A stretch of DNA of 64,000 bases from UBA2767 sp965228625 (GCA_965228625.1 OZ245829.1:2852001-2916000), one strand, 5' to 3'. Positions 26,725 to 36,296 are shown, counted from the stretch's first letter. Notes: a model not told the origin generated them from the sequence alone. Translations and numbers: made by a program.

Positions 26725-27554
26725 CGGCCCGAGTCTGCGTCATAGGCTGGCCGATCGGCCATTCGCGGTCGCCGCTGATCCACGGCCACTGGCTGGGGCG
26801 CCACGGCATCGACGGGGCGTACACCAAGCACGAGGTCTCGCCCGAGGAGCTGGAGCGGTTTCTTTCGGAAATGCAGGCACAAGGCTATGTGGGCGCGAAC
26901 GTGACCGTGCCCCACAAGGAGCAGGTTCTGGCGCTTGCCGATCACGCCGATGACGCGGCCCGGTCGATCGGTGCCGCCAACACGCTCTGGTTTGAGGATG
27001 GCAAGCTCCATGCGTCCAATACGGACGCCTACGGCTTCCTCAAGAACCTGGACCACGAAGCGCCCGGATGGGATCAGGGCGCCAGATCGGCGCTTGTGCT
27101 GGGCGCCGGGGGCGCGGCCCGGGCCGTGTTGTTCGGCCTGCTCGCCCGTGCGTTCGACGACATCGTGCTGACCAACCGGACCCGGGAACGCGCCGAGGCC
27201 CTTGCCGATCATTTCGACGGTGCCATCCGGGTCGTCGACTGGGACGACCGGAACAAACATGTCGCCTCGCGCGGGCTGATCGTGAACACCACGTCGCTCG
27301 GCATGGCCGGTGCGCCGCCGCTCGATCTCGATCTGTCCGGGGCGGATCCCGATACGGTGGTGACGGATCTCGTCTACGTGCCGTTGACGACGCCCCTGCT
27401 CGAACAGGCAAAGGCCCGGGGTCTGCGGACGGTCGACGGCCTCGGCATGTTGCTCCACCAGGCGGAACCCGGTTTCGAGCGTTGGTTCGGCGTGCGCCCG
27501 GAGGTGACTTCGGACCTTCGGCAGCTCATCATCGATGACCTGACGGATGCATGA
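26721..27554 (+). CDS. aroE: shikimate dehydrogenase (NADP+)
   Basis: Reduces 3-dehydroshikimate in aromatic amino-acid synthesis, 277 residues. The substrate site is GHSRSPLIHGHW; the catalytic Lys is in VTVPHKEQVL and the Asp in SNTDAYGF. The NADP loop is LGAGGAARAV, with NRTRERAEAL as the phosphate-binding part. The start ATG overlaps the maf stop and its own stop overlaps the coaE start, each by 4 bp. Confidence 0.95.
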   Translation: MTARVCVIGWPIGHSRSPLIHGHWLGRHGIDGAYTKHEVSPEELERFLSEMQAQGYVGANVTVPHKEQVLALADHADDAARSIGAANTLWFEDGKLHASNTDAYGFLKNLDHEAPGWDQGARSALVLGAGGAARAVLFGLLARAFDDIVLTNRTRERAEALADHFDGAIRVVDWDDRNKHVASRGLIVNTTSLGMAGAPPLDLDLSGADPDTVVTDLVYVPLTTPLLEQAKARGLRTVDGLGMLLHQAEPGFERWFGVRPEVTSDLRQLIIDDLTDA

Positions 27555-28189
27555 TGCTGGTGATCGGTCTCACCGGATCCATGGGAATGGGAAAATCGAC
27601 CGCGGCGTCCCGGTTCGCGGACCACGGCATTCCGGTGTTCGACGCGGATGCCGAGGTGCACAGGCTTTACGAGGGGAGGGCGGTGGCGCCGATCGAGGAG
27701 GCGTTTCCCGGCGTGACGCGCGAGGGGCGTGTCGATCGTGGCCTGCTCAGCGCACGGCTCGTGGACAATCCGGACGGCCTGGCGCGGCTTGAGTCTATCA
27801 TCCATCCGCTGGTGCGGGACGCCCGGGAGGCATTCCTGGAGCATCACGCCGATGCAGGTGCGGCGATGGCGGTGCTGGAGATTCCGCTGCTGTTCGAGGT
27901 GGGCGCCGAAAGCGGTGTCGATGTCACGATTGTCGTGACTGCGCCGGCCGAAGTGCAGCGCGCGCGCTTGCTTGAAAGGAAGGGCATGACGCAGGAGAAG
28001 CTCGATGCGCTTCTCGCAAACCAGATGCCCGACGCGGAAAAGCGAAGACGGGCGGACTTTGTTGTGGACACCGATCGGCCTATCGAAGAAACCGCCGCGG
28101 AAATTGATAAACTGATTGAATCGTTGCGGGGACGGGAAGGCGGTGTCTTCCAGCCGGCGACCGGCGGGCGTACCGGCGAACAGGGCTGA
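27551..28189 (+). CDS. coaE: dephospho-CoA kinase
   Basis: Last step of CoA synthesis, phosphorylating the ribose 3'-hydroxyl; 212 residues. P-loop GLTGSMGMGKSTAASRF at the N-terminus, VFDADAEVHRLY, and the lid and base-binding part RARLLERKGMTQEKLDALLANQMP. Two adjacent ATG codons are possible starts (27551 or 27554). The stop is followed by 21 bp and then dnaQ. Confidence 0.94.
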   Translation: MMLVIGLTGSMGMGKSTAASRFADHGIPVFDADAEVHRLYEGRAVAPIEEAFPGVTREGRVDRGLLSARLVDNPDGLARLESIIHPLVRDAREAFLEHHADAGAAMAVLEIPLLFEVGAESGVDVTIVVTAPAEVQRARLLERKGMTQEKLDALLANQMPDAEKRRRADFVVDTDRPIEETAAEIDKLIESLRGREGGVFQPATGGRTGEQG

Positions 28190-28210
28190 ACCGATCGGAG
28201 GTCAGAACAA

Positions 28211-28927
28211 TTGCGCGAAATCGTGCTCGACACGGAAACCACGGGCCTGGATCCCAATGCCGGGCACCGGGTCGTTGAGATCGGGTGTGTCGAACTCATC
28301 AATCACATTCCCTCGGGCCAGGAATGGCACGCCTATCTCGATCCGAAGCGCGACATGCCGGCCGAGGCCTACGCCGTCCACAATCTGTCGGAAGAGTTCC
28401 TGACCGGCAAACCGCTGTTCGCCGACGTCTTCGAGGACTTTCTCGAATTCATCGAAAAGGACCGGCTCATCATTCACAATGCGAGTTTCGATGTCGGGTT
28501 TCTCAATGCCGAGCTTGCCCGGGTCGCGGATGCCCGCATTCTGATGGACCGGGTCACCGATACGCTGGCCCTTGCCAGGCGGAAACACCCGGGGTCACCC
28601 AATTCGCTGGACGCCTTGTGCAAACGCTACGGCGTCGACGCGTCCGAGCGCACCACGCACGGCGCACTGATCGATTGCAGCCTTCTTGCCTCGGTCTATA
28701 TCGAACTTATCGGCGGGCACCAGGCGCATCTTGAGCTTGCAAGCGGTGCCCGGTCCGACGCGCGCGGCAGGACCTCGGCAACGCCCGTGCAAATGCGCCC
28801 GAGCCCGCTGCCCCCGCGCCTCAGCGCGTCGGAACGGACGGCGCACAGGGCGTTTGTCGCAACATTGGGCGCAAAGGCGGTCTGGAAAAAATACGTTGAC
28901 GAACCCGAGGCGGACGACGGTCCCTGA
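28211..28927 (+). CDS. dnaQ: DNA polymerase III epsilon subunit (proofreading exonuclease)
   Basis: 3'-5' exonuclease of the replicative polymerase, 238 residues. DEDDh motifs: VLDTETTGLDP at the very start, HNASFDVGFLNAEL near 90, and HGALIDCSLLASVYIEL near 155. It starts with TTG at 28211, preceded by GGAGG ten bases upstream; no ATG or GTG lies nearer. Its position at the end of the maf-aroE-coaE run is conserved. Convergent with secB. Confidence 0.94.
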   Translation: MREIVLDTETTGLDPNAGHRVVEIGCVELINHIPSGQEWHAYLDPKRDMPAEAYAVHNLSEEFLTGKPLFADVFEDFLEFIEKDRLIIHNASFDVGFLNAELARVADARILMDRVTDTLALARRKHPGSPNSLDALCKRYGVDASERTTHGALIDCSLLASVYIELIGGHQAHLELASGARSDARGRTSATPVQMRPSPLPPRLSASERTAHRAFVATLGAKAVWKKYVDEPEADDGP

Positions 28928-28937
28928 GGTCAGGCGA

Positions 28938-29474
28938 TCAGGCGACGGTCGGTGCTTCCTTGATCTGGGCCTGCTCCGCACTTTGCTGATACAGGGCCCC
29001 GAAATCGATCGGATCGAGCATGAGAGGCTGGAATCCGCCGTCGCGCGTAATGTCGGAAACGACCCGGCGAAGATACGGAAACAGGATCGTCGGAGCATCG
29101 ACGAAGAGAACCGGGACGAGATATTCGTCGGGAATGTTCATCGCCCGAAACATCCCGGCATAGACCAGTTCGACATTGTAGATGACGCCCGCGTCGCTCT
29201 GCGCCTTCGCTTCGGCCATCAGATTCACTTCGTAGATGTCGTCGCTGTGGTCCATCACCTGGACATTGACGTTCACCTCAAGCCGCGGATTCTCGCCGGG
29301 TGACTGCAGCGACATCGGCGCGTTCGGACTTTCGAACGACAAGTCCTTGATGAATTGGACGAGAACACCGAATTGGGCGGCGTCGGCATCCTGTTCGCCG
29401 GCGGCCTCGTCGGCCGCAGCCGTCTCCTGAGACGCGCCGTTTCCGTCGCCTGCTGGTTTCGTTTTTTTGGCCAT
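28938..29474 (-). CDS. secB: protein-export chaperone SecB
   Basis: Tetrameric cytoplasmic chaperone that keeps secretory precursors unfolded and passes them to SecA; 178 residues. The core begins after an acidic Ala-rich N-terminal tail of about 35 residues: QFIKDLSFESPNAP, then VNVQVMDHSDDIYEVNLMAEA, MNIPDEYLVPVLFVDAPTILFPYLRR and TRDGGFQPLMLDPIDF (each abbreviated by key parts). Convergent with dnaQ and placed downstream of fxsA, 140 bp away. Confidence 0.95.
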   Translation of the reverse strand: MAKKTKPAGDGNGASQETAAADEAAGEQDADAAQFGVLVQFIKDLSFESPNAPMSLQSPGENPRLEVNVNVQVMDHSDDIYEVNLMAEAKAQSDAGVIYNVELVYAGMFRAMNIPDEYLVPVLFVDAPTILFPYLRRVVSDITRDGGFQPLMLDPIDFGALYQQSAEQAQIKEAPTVA

Positions 29475-29614
29475 AGTCCAGTTTTCTCCTTCCCAACCCT
29501 CGGGTCAGCCCCATGAACGGGCGTTCCGGTCGCAACTGAATGTCTCGCTAGCATGCCGAACCGCATTCGGCAACGGACACACAATTCCGTGAGCGGCGTC
29601 AATCGGGAGGGCCC

Positions 29615-30163
29615 CTATTTTCTCCACGGCGACTTCGACCGGTCCGGTTTCTGACGTGCTTTCGTTGAGTCGGTGGGCTCGGGCGTATCGAGGTCCTCAT
29701 AGTCGGTCTCGATCGTCGGTCCGCCCCGGGAAGGCGCGCCATCTTGACGCGGGCCACTGCCGGGACCACCGTCGCCCATGCCGAAGGTCTCGACGTGCAC
29801 GTTTCCGGATTTCACCATCTTGTCGAAGATCCAATGCGCCAATCCGTGGCGCAGGGCGGGGATCAAAAGCAGGAAACCCACTGTATCCGTTATCAAACCC
29901 GGTGTGAGCAGGAACGCGCCGGCGACGAGCAAACAGGCGCCGTCGACAACGGATTCGACTGGAAACTTACCCGCTTCAAGGGATTGGCGCGCGCCCGCGA
30001 GCGCGGCGATACCCTGGCGCTTCAGCAACGCTACGCCGATTACGGCGGTCAGAATGACCAGCAAAACCGTCGGCAAAATGCCGATCAGCTCGCCGACCTT
30101 GATCAGAATGGCGAGCTCCGCCAGCGGAACGGCGATGAACAGAAGGAAAAAAAACAGCCTCAT
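29615..30163 (-). CDS. fxsA: FxsA family membrane protein
   Basis: Small inner-membrane protein, 182 residues, named for suppressing F exclusion of phage T7 in E. coli; normal function unknown. Three or so hydrophobic helices fill the first 115 residues (LFFFLLFIAVPLAELAILI, TVLLVILTAVIGVALL, LLVAGAFLLTPGLITDTVG). The GLITD segment is the family hallmark. The C-terminal 65 residues are soluble, Gly/Asp-rich and basic at the end. Divergent from the Tim44-like gene. Confidence 0.9.
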   Translation of the reverse strand: MRLFFFLLFIAVPLAELAILIKVGELIGILPTVLLVILTAVIGVALLKRQGIAALAGARQSLEAGKFPVESVVDGACLLVAGAFLLTPGLITDTVGFLLLIPALRHGLAHWIFDKMVKSGNVHVETFGMGDGGPGSGPRQDGAPSRGGPTIETDYEDLDTPEPTDSTKARQKPDRSKSPWRK

Positions 30164-30388
30164 TCGATCAAGCCTGAATGTATTTGTTTCCCGACATGCT
30201 GCCGTGCTGTCTGATTGAGAGTTGGCTTAGGCTAGGCAATGCCGTAAGTTGGACGATATTCACCGACACAATAAAGGCTGGAAAACCCGGCCTTCATTGG
30301 TTTGTAAGTATATGGTCGGCACCTTATATCATCACCATCGATTTTCGTAGGTGCGGCCAACGGCTGTCTAACTGGAAATGTCATCATC

Positions 30389-31108
30389 ATGGGCGAAAAT
30401 TTCGACATAACGACGCTGTTGTTCCTCATTCTCGCGGTCGTCATCTTCCTCCGCCTGAGGAATGTGCTTGGCCGCCGTACGGGCAACGAGCGGCAGCCCT
30501 ACGATCCGTACACGACACAGGACGCCGGTTCGGGTCCCGGAAAGGCCGGAGGGCAGGACACGGTGGTGCCGTTGCCGAATGCGCGCGACGATGCATCGGC
30601 GGAGCCCGTCAAGACGGTTGCCGAGCGGGTTGAGAAATTCGCGCCGAAGGGCAGTCCTCTCGAAAAGGGCCTCACGGATATCGCCAAGGTCGATGCCGAG
30701 TTCGATCCCGAGCACTTCCTGAGCGGCGCGAAGGCGGCATACGAAATGATCGTCATGGCGTTTGCCGGCGGTAACCGGCGCACACTGCGCCAGCTTCTCG
30801 GCAAGGATGTCTATGACGGTTTCGTCGGTGCGCTCGACGAACGGGAGAGCCGCGGCGAACAGGTGGAGTCGAGCTTTGTCGGAATCAACAAGGCGGACAT
30901 CATCGAGGCGGAGCTGAAGCGGAAGATGGCCCAGGTTACGGTCAAGTTCGTCAGCGAGCTCATCACCGCGACCCGCGACAAGGACGGCAAGGTGATCGAG
31001 GGCGATCCGAAAAAGGTTCGCGAGGTGACGGATATCTGGACCTTCGCGCGCGATATCTCCTCTCGGGATCCGAACTGGAAACTCGTTGCGACCGAGGCTG
31101 CCAACTGA
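30389..31108 (+). CDS. Tim44/TimA-like membrane-associated protein
   Basis: 239 residues. One N-terminal membrane helix (TTLLFLILAVVIFLRLRNVLG), a Pro/Gly-rich linker, and a Tim44-like domain from about residue 85 to the end (FLSGAKAAYEMIVMAFAGGN, ESSFVGINKADIIEAEL, VTDIWTFARDISSRDPNWKL). In mitochondria Tim44 anchors the import motor; bacterial relatives are membrane-associated and of uncertain role. Conserved beside mltA, smr and secB in this order of bacteria. Starts at ATG 30389. Confidence 0.87.
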   Translation: MGENFDITTLLFLILAVVIFLRLRNVLGRRTGNERQPYDPYTTQDAGSGPGKAGGQDTVVPLPNARDDASAEPVKTVAERVEKFAPKGSPLEKGLTDIAKVDAEFDPEHFLSGAKAAYEMIVMAFAGGNRRTLRQLLGKDVYDGFVGALDERESRGEQVESSFVGINKADIIEAELKRKMAQVTVKFVSELITATRDKDGKVIEGDPKKVREVTDIWTFARDISSRDPNWKLVATEAAN

Positions 31109-31186
31109 CCGCCGCGGCGGATTACCTGAAGACCCCACTCCGGAGCGCTTCCACGTGAACGTTGCGCGCATGCGTGCGGTTCGCGC

Positions 31187-32395
31187 ATGATGCGCGCATG
31201 GCAGATCTGGATTGGTCTTGGCGGCCTCGCCGCCTTCTTTCTGGCATTCGGATTCTATCTGTGGATGCGCCCCGAGCCGATGGTTGATCTGGGACCGGGC
31301 CGCACCGCTGTCTCCTTTGATGAGATTGCGGGCTGGCCGGACGACAAACACGCCGACGCCTTCGCGGCATTTCGCATTTCGTGCGCACCCATCATCAAGC
31401 GCGCGGATGCACGGGCCCGCAAAAAGAGCTCAAAAAAATCGCGCTATGCGGTGCTCGAGCCGGCGTGCCGCGACGCGCTGGCAATGGGCGATACGGTTTC
31501 GGACGCACAGGCACGCCGGTTCTTTGAGGCCAACTTCGTCCCGGTCCGCTTTACCGGCGAGGGTCCGGCCGGGCTCGTCACCGGCTATTACGAACCGGAA
31601 CTTCCCGGTTCACGCACGCGCTCGGAGCGTTTCAACGTCCCCGTCTACCGTGTTCCCGACGATCTGGTGCAGCTCTATTCGGATCGCGAGCGGGCGAAGC
31701 GCAACCATCAGATGACCGCGGGAAGGAAAACCAAGGACGGGGTCGTGCCCTATTTCGACCGCAGGGAAATCGAGCAGGGCGCGCTGAACGGGCGCGGCCT
31801 TGAGCTCCTGTTTCTCGAAGATCCGGTCGAGGCGTTCTACATGCACATCCAGGGGTCGGCGCGGATCGCGCTTGCCGAGGGCGGACACGTGCGGATCGGA
31901 TTTGCCGCCAAGAACGGTTATCCCTACACCTCCATAGGCAAGCTGATGATCGAGCGCGGCACGGTTCCCAGGTCAAAAATGTCGATGAAGGGCATTCGCG
32001 CCTGGATGGCGGCAAATCCCCAAGAGGCGGAAAAGCTCAGATGGGAGAACCGCTCCTATATCTTTTTCCGCGAACTGCCGGGCAATCAGGCCGCGCTCGG
32101 TCCCGTCGGTGCGCAGGGCGTTTCCCTGACGCCGCGGCGCTCTCTCGCGGTTGACACCTCGATTCACCTGCTGGGAACGCCGATCTGGGTGGACGCGCCA
32201 AAACTCAAGTCCCACGGCAAGAACGGTTTTTCGCATCTGATGATCGCGCAGGACGCGGGATCGGCCATCAAGGGGCGCGAGCGCGGTGACATTTTCTGGG
32301 GTTCGGGCGATCCGGCGGGACGCGTCGCCGGACGAACCAAGCACGCCGCCGCCTTTACGATGCTGCTGCCGAAGCACGGTTTGCCGGAAAGCTAG
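31187..32395 (+). CDS. mltA: membrane-bound lytic murein transglycosylase A
   Basis: Peptidoglycan-cleaving enzyme producing 1,6-anhydromuramyl ends, 402 residues. An uncleaved-looking membrane anchor (IWIGLGGLAAFFLAFGFYLW) replaces the usual lipobox. The MltA domain starts at FVPVRFTGEGPAGLVTGYYEPEL. The 3D domain follows, with catalytic Asp in LMIAQDAGSAIKG and the GDIFWGSGDPA ending. Two ATG codons (31187, 31190) are possible starts. Nine base pairs separate it from the Smr gene. Confidence 0.93.
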   Translation: MMRAWQIWIGLGGLAAFFLAFGFYLWMRPEPMVDLGPGRTAVSFDEIAGWPDDKHADAFAAFRISCAPIIKRADARARKKSSKKSRYAVLEPACRDALAMGDTVSDAQARRFFEANFVPVRFTGEGPAGLVTGYYEPELPGSRTRSERFNVPVYRVPDDLVQLYSDRERAKRNHQMTAGRKTKDGVVPYFDRREIEQGALNGRGLELLFLEDPVEAFYMHIQGSARIALAEGGHVRIGFAAKNGYPYTSIGKLMIERGTVPRSKMSMKGIRAWMAANPQEAEKLRWENRSYIFFRELPGNQAALGPVGAQGVSLTPRRSLAVDTSIHLLGTPIWVDAPKLKSHGKNGFSHLMIAQDAGSAIKGRERGDIFWGSGDPAGRVAGRTKHAAAFTMLLPKHGLPES

Positions 32396-32403
32396 GCTTC
32401 GTC

Positions 32404-33000
32404 ATGGCAAGGAAAGACGATCGCAAGGGCAAGGATACGGAAACGCTGGCGCCGGAGGATGCGGATCTGTGGAAGCGCGTTGCCCGGTCCGCCAAACCGC
32501 TGACAAAGGGCAAGAACCGCGCGGTCAGGATGCCGGAACCGTCCGCACCGAGGCACGATCCGCCGACCGGCGCAAAGGCTGAGACCTCGCCAAAACCCGG
32601 CGTACCGCGTCCCGCACCGGCTTCGGCGCCGCCAAAACCGCCGTCGCTCGGGACAATCGAAAAACGCGAGGTTCGCGGACTTGCCGGCGGGCGCGTGAGC
32701 GTGGACGCGCGCATCGATCTGCACGGCGCCCGGCAGCTCGAAGCGCATCGCATGCTCAAGGTGTTTCTGGCGCGCGCCCAGGAGCGCGGCCACCGCTACG
32801 TACTCGTCATCACCGGTAAGGGGAGCGCGGGAGGCGGCGACCCGCATGCGCTGGGGCGCGGGGTGCTGAACCGGGAAGTCCCGCGCTGGCTGTCGGAGCC
32901 GGATTTCCGGCAATGGGTCGTGAGTTTCACGCCCGCGCACCGGCGCCACGGCGGCGAGGGTGCGCTTTATGTCCGGATCAGGCGGCGCAAACCCGCCTAG
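32404..33000 (+). CDS. Smr-domain protein
   Basis: 198 residues. The first 95 are charged, then Pro/Ala-rich and probably unstructured. The Smr domain follows, with IDLHGARQLEAHRML and LVITGKGSAGGGDPH, the two hallmark motifs. Smr domains are found as nucleases and in ribosome-rescue factors; in this stand-alone alphaproteobacterial form the function is unknown. Coupled to mltA. Converges on hslU, with 12 bp between stops. Confidence 0.88.
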   Translation: MARKDDRKGKDTETLAPEDADLWKRVARSAKPLTKGKNRAVRMPEPSAPRHDPPTGAKAETSPKPGVPRPAPASAPPKPPSLGTIEKREVRGLAGGRVSVDARIDLHGARQLEAHRMLKVFLARAQERGHRYVLVITGKGSAGGGDPHALGRGVLNREVPRWLSEPDFRQWVVSFTPAHRRHGGEGALYVRIRRRKPA

Positions 33001-33012
33001 GACTCGAAGGCT

Positions 33013-34320
33013 CTAGAGGATGAACTTCGACAGATCGGCGTTCTTGGCAAGATCGCCGATATTCTCCCGCACATGCTTCTCGTCGATGAGGATCTGCTCG
33101 CCGCTGTGGTCGGTCGCGTCGAAGCTGATCTCGTCGAGGATCTTCTCCATGACCGTCATCAGGCGGCGCGCACCGATGTTCTCGACGTTCGAATTGACTT
33201 CCACGGCGATATCGGCAATCGCATCGACCCCGTCATCGGTGAACTCCAGCTCGACGCCTTCGGTCTTCATCAGCGCCACATACTGCTTGATGAGGCTGGC
33301 GCGCGGTTCGGTCAGAATGCGCTTGAAGTCGTCCTTGGTCAGGGCCCGAAGCTCGACGCGGATCGGCAGCCGGCCCTGGAGTTCGGGCAGCAGGTCCGCC
33401 GGCTTGGCCACGTGGAACGCACCGGAGGCGATGAACAGGACATGATCTGTCTTGACCGGACCGTACTTGGTCGAAACGGTCGTCCCCTCGATCAGGGGCA
33501 GCAGGTCGCGCTGGACGCCTTCGCGTGAAACGTCGCCGCCGAGCCGCTCTTCGCGCGCACAGATCTTGTCGATCTCGTCGAGAAACACGATGCCGTTGTT
33601 CTCGACCACCGAGACGGCTTCCTGAACGATCATGTCGTCGTCGATGAGTTTGTCGGACTCCTCGGCAATGAGGATCTCGTAGCTGTCCTTGACGTTGACC
33701 CGGCGCGGCTTGGTCCTCTGTCCGAAGGCCTTGCCCATGATGTCGCCGATATTGATCATGCCGACCTGGCTGCCCGGCATGCCGGGAATGTCGATCGTCG
33801 GCATGCCGCCGCCGGTGTCCGCGACCTGAACCTCGATCTCCTTGTCGTCGAGCTCGCCGGCACGCAGCTTAGTGCGAAACGCCTCGCGCGTTCCTTTCTG
33901 CGCATTCTCGCCGACCAGGGCGTCGAGCACGCGTTCCTCGGCCATCAGATGCGCCTTGGCCGAGACCTCCTTGCGCTTGTCCTCGCGTACGAGGCTGATC
34001 GACGCTTCCATGAGGTCGCGGATGATCTGCTCCACGTCGCGGCCGACATAGCCGACCTCGGTGAACTTGGTCGCCTCGACCTTGATGAAGGGCGCGTTGG
34101 CGAGTTTGGCGAGGCGGCGTGAAATCTCCGTCTTGCCGACACCGGTGGGCCCGATCATCAGAATGTTCTTCGGCAGGACTTCCTCGCGCAGCTCGCCTTC
34201 AAGCTGCTGGCGCCGCCAGCGGTTGCGCAGGGCGATGGCAACCGCGCGCTTGGCCGCTTTCTGGCCGATGATGTAGCGGTCGAGTTCGGAAACGATTTCA
34301 CGGGGGGAAAAGTTGGTCAT
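33013..34320 (-). CDS. hslU: ATP-dependent protease ATPase subunit HslU
   Basis: AAA+ unfoldase that feeds the HslV peptidase, 435 residues. It has SPREIVSELDRYIIGQKAAKRAVAIAL at the start (abbreviated), Walker A GPTGVGKTEISRRLAKLA, the pore motif EATKFTEVGYVGRDVEQI, Walker B IVFLDEIDKICA and a C-terminus ending FIL needed to open HslV. The intermediate domain is present. It follows hslV with 54 bp between them. Confidence 0.97.
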   Translation of the reverse strand: MTNFSPREIVSELDRYIIGQKAAKRAVAIALRNRWRRQQLEGELREEVLPKNILMIGPTGVGKTEISRRLAKLANAPFIKVEATKFTEVGYVGRDVEQIIRDLMEASISLVREDKRKEVSAKAHLMAEERVLDALVGENAQKGTREAFRTKLRAGELDDKEIEVQVADTGGGMPTIDIPGMPGSQVGMINIGDIMGKAFGQRTKPRRVNVKDSYEILIAEESDKLIDDDMIVQEAVSVVENNGIVFLDEIDKICAREERLGGDVSREGVQRDLLPLIEGTTVSTKYGPVKTDHVLFIASGAFHVAKPADLLPELQGRLPIRVELRALTKDDFKRILTEPRASLIKQYVALMKTEGVELEFTDDGVDAIADIAVEVNSNVENIGARRLMTVMEKILDEISFDATDHSGEQILIDEKHVRENIGDLAKNADLSKFIL

Positions 34321-34374
34321 GTTCAGGTGTTTTCTAGATTCACTAATACTGACGAGCTGGCGAACGCGTGCGGT

Positions 34375-34938
34375 TCAGGCGTCCGTATCCAGGCTCTCGA
34401 CCACGAGTTGGTCGTTGGTAAAAACGCAGATCTCGGCGGCAACGGCCATCGCCTTGCGGGCGATCTCTTCAGCGCTCATGTCCGTATCGACCAACGCGCG
34501 CGCGGCGGCAAGCGCATAATTCCCGCCGGAGCCGATGCCCATGAGCCCGCCTTCGGGTTCGAGCACGTCGCCGGTTCCGGTCAGGACGAGCGATTCACTC
34601 TTGTCGGCAACGATCATCATCGCCTCGAGCCGCCGCAGATAACGGTCGGTGCGCCAGTCTTTCGCCAGCTCGACACAGGCGCGTTTCAGTTGGTCGGGAA
34701 AGCGCTCGAGCTTGTTTTCAAGCCGCTCAAACAGGGTAAAGGCGTCCGCCGTCGCCCCGGCAAACCCGCCGATCACGCCGCCATCGCCCAGCGCCCGCAC
34801 CTTCTGCGCGTTCGCCTTGATCACTGTATTGCCGAGGCTGACCTGGCCGTCGCCGGCCACAACGACTTTGCCGCCCTTTCGGACGGTCATGATCGTCGTG
34901 CCGTGCCAGAGAGACTCTGAAGTTCCGGAACTGTTCAT
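34375..34938 (-). CDS. hslV: ATP-dependent protease peptidase subunit HslV
   Basis: Proteasome-like threonine peptidase, about 187 residues. After a short propeptide the mature chain begins at TTIMTVRKGGKVVVAGDGQV, with the catalytic N-terminal Thr. GDGGVIGGFAGATADAFTL is typical. The start is uncertain: GTG 34956, ATG 34947 and ATG 34938 are in frame and none has a good ribosome-binding site. The likely promoter would begin transcription near 34952, so the ATGs are favoured and I use 34938. Divergent from hisB. Confidence 0.94.
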   Translation of the reverse strand: MNSSGTSESLWHGTTIMTVRKGGKVVVAGDGQVSLGNTVIKANAQKVRALGDGGVIGGFAGATADAFTLFERLENKLERFPDQLKRACVELAKDWRTDRYLRRLEAMMIVADKSESLVLTGTGDVLEPEGGLMGIGSGGNYALAAARALVDTDMSAEEIARKAMAVAAEICVFTNDQLVVESLDTDA

Positions 34939-34958
34939 ATTGTGCATACCGTTCACGC

Positions 34959-34987
34959 CATATCGGCATCTTCACATGCCAAGTCAA
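34959..34987 (-). promoter_or_regulatory. possible heat-shock-type promoter of hslVU
   Basis: On the minus strand TTGACT (34987-34982), 17 bases, GATATG (34964-34959), in the setting CTTGAC...CCGATAT. The CTTG and the C-rich edge of the -10 are like alphaproteobacterial RpoH (sigma-32) promoters, and hslVU is a known member of that regulon. A housekeeping sigma factor could use it too. Confidence 0.42.
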
Positions 34988-35138
34988 GTGTTGTGCCCTT
35001 TGGCGCACATTATGGTGAATGGCCCTACACGGACCGGCAACCATGGTTGGTGCGGGTTATGGCGCTCGGCGGCAAGAGGTGGTACACCGGCGCCCCTACG
35101 CAACGACGCGCCTGACACGTCAGGGACTGGACACATCC

Positions 35139-35732
35139 ATGCGGAATGCGAGCCTCAAACGCAAGACCAATGAAACCGACATCTCGGTTACGGTCGACCT
35201 TGACGGCACCGGCCAAGCGGATATCGAGACGGGCATCGGCTTTCTCGACCATATGCTGGAGCAGGTGGCGCGTCATTCGCTGATGGACATCTCCCTGAAA
35301 GCCAAGGGCGATTTGCATGTGGACCAGCATCACACAACCGAGGATTCCGGTATCGCGCTGGGGCAGGTTCTGACCAAGGCGCTTGGCGACAAGAAAGGTA
35401 TCACGCGATACGCCTCGGTCTTTCTGCCGATGGACGAGGCCCTGACCCGTGTCGCGCTCGATATCTCGGGCCGGCCGTTTCTGGTGTGGAAGGTCGAGCT
35501 GACCCGTCCCAAGATCGGCGACATGGATACCGAGCTGTTCCGCGAGTGGTTTCAGGCGTTCGCGCAGAACGCCGGACTGACGCTGCACGTCGAGTGCCTC
35601 TATGGCGACAACAACCATCATATGGTCGAGTCCTGCTACAAGGGGCTTGCGCGCGCGCTGCGGACGGCGCTGGCGATCGATCCGCAACAGGCGGACAGGA
35701 TTCCATCGACAAAGGGAACACTGAGTGGCTGA
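35139..35732 (+). CDS. hisB: imidazoleglycerol-phosphate dehydratase
   Basis: Sixth step of histidine synthesis, a Mn-dependent dehydration; 197 residues from ATG 35139. The frame is open back to 35019, but the family begins at RNASLKRKTNETDISV. The metal-binding repeats are VDQHHTTEDSGIALGQVL and NNHHMVESCYKGLARAL, and GIGFLDHMLEQVARH is also diagnostic. It is monofunctional, without the phosphatase domain of enteric HisB. First gene of the his cluster. Confidence 0.95.
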   Translation: MRNASLKRKTNETDISVTVDLDGTGQADIETGIGFLDHMLEQVARHSLMDISLKAKGDLHVDQHHTTEDSGIALGQVLTKALGDKKGITRYASVFLPMDEALTRVALDISGRPFLVWKVELTRPKIGDMDTELFREWFQAFAQNAGLTLHVECLYGDNNHHMVESCYKGLARALRTALAIDPQQADRIPSTKGTLSG

Positions 35733-35771
35733 CGCGCCGGTCCGAAAGCGAAGAAACCAGGGACATCGCAC

Positions 35772-36296
35772 GTGATCACCTACACGGTTTATGAACGCGC
35801 CGACGGAGAGAGTGATGTCGCCCTGCGGGCCGACTCCATCGTATTCGTCAAGGACGGGTTCGCCTGGCTGGCTCTGTTCTTCCCGCTGCTCTGGATGCTG
35901 TTCAATCGCATGTGGCTGGTTCTTCTGGCGTTCATCGTTGTCATGCTGGCGCTGCAGGCCGCCGCGACGGTGGCGGGTTTCGGTGAAATGCTCGCCGGCT
36001 GGATTACCCTCGGCGCGGGCTTGCTGTTCGCGTTTCACGCCAACGATTTGCGGCGCTGGACACTGGCGCGAAAGGGCTACGCTTTTGCCGGGCTCGTGAC
36101 CGGGCGCAATCGCGAGGAATGCGAGACGCGGTTCTTCGACGGCTGGCTTGCGGCGCAGGAAGCCGACCATGTACGCCCGGGCATCGAACCCGGTGCGCCT
36201 CAGAATACCGTAACGCCCCAGCTACCGGCGCCCGCGCGGCAGAAGAAGACAAGCGACGACGACGTCATCGGGCTTTTCCCCGAGCCCAACACCTAA
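35772..36296 (+). CDS. DUF2628 membrane protein
   Basis: 174 residues, GTG start. It begins ITYTVYERADGE, followed by IVFVKDGFAWLALFFPLLWMLF and two to three membrane helices over residues 28-95, then LRRWTLARKGYAFAGLVTGRNREECE and a Pro/acidic cytoplasmic tail. Function unknown. Placement between hisB and hisH is common in this group but there is no evidence of a role in histidine synthesis. Only 39 bp separate it from hisB. Confidence 0.82.
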   Translation: MITYTVYERADGESDVALRADSIVFVKDGFAWLALFFPLLWMLFNRMWLVLLAFIVVMLALQAAATVAGFGEMLAGWITLGAGLLFAFHANDLRRWTLARKGYAFAGLVTGRNREECETRFFDGWLAAQEADHVRPGIEPGAPQNTVTPQLPAPARQKKTSDDDVIGLFPEPNT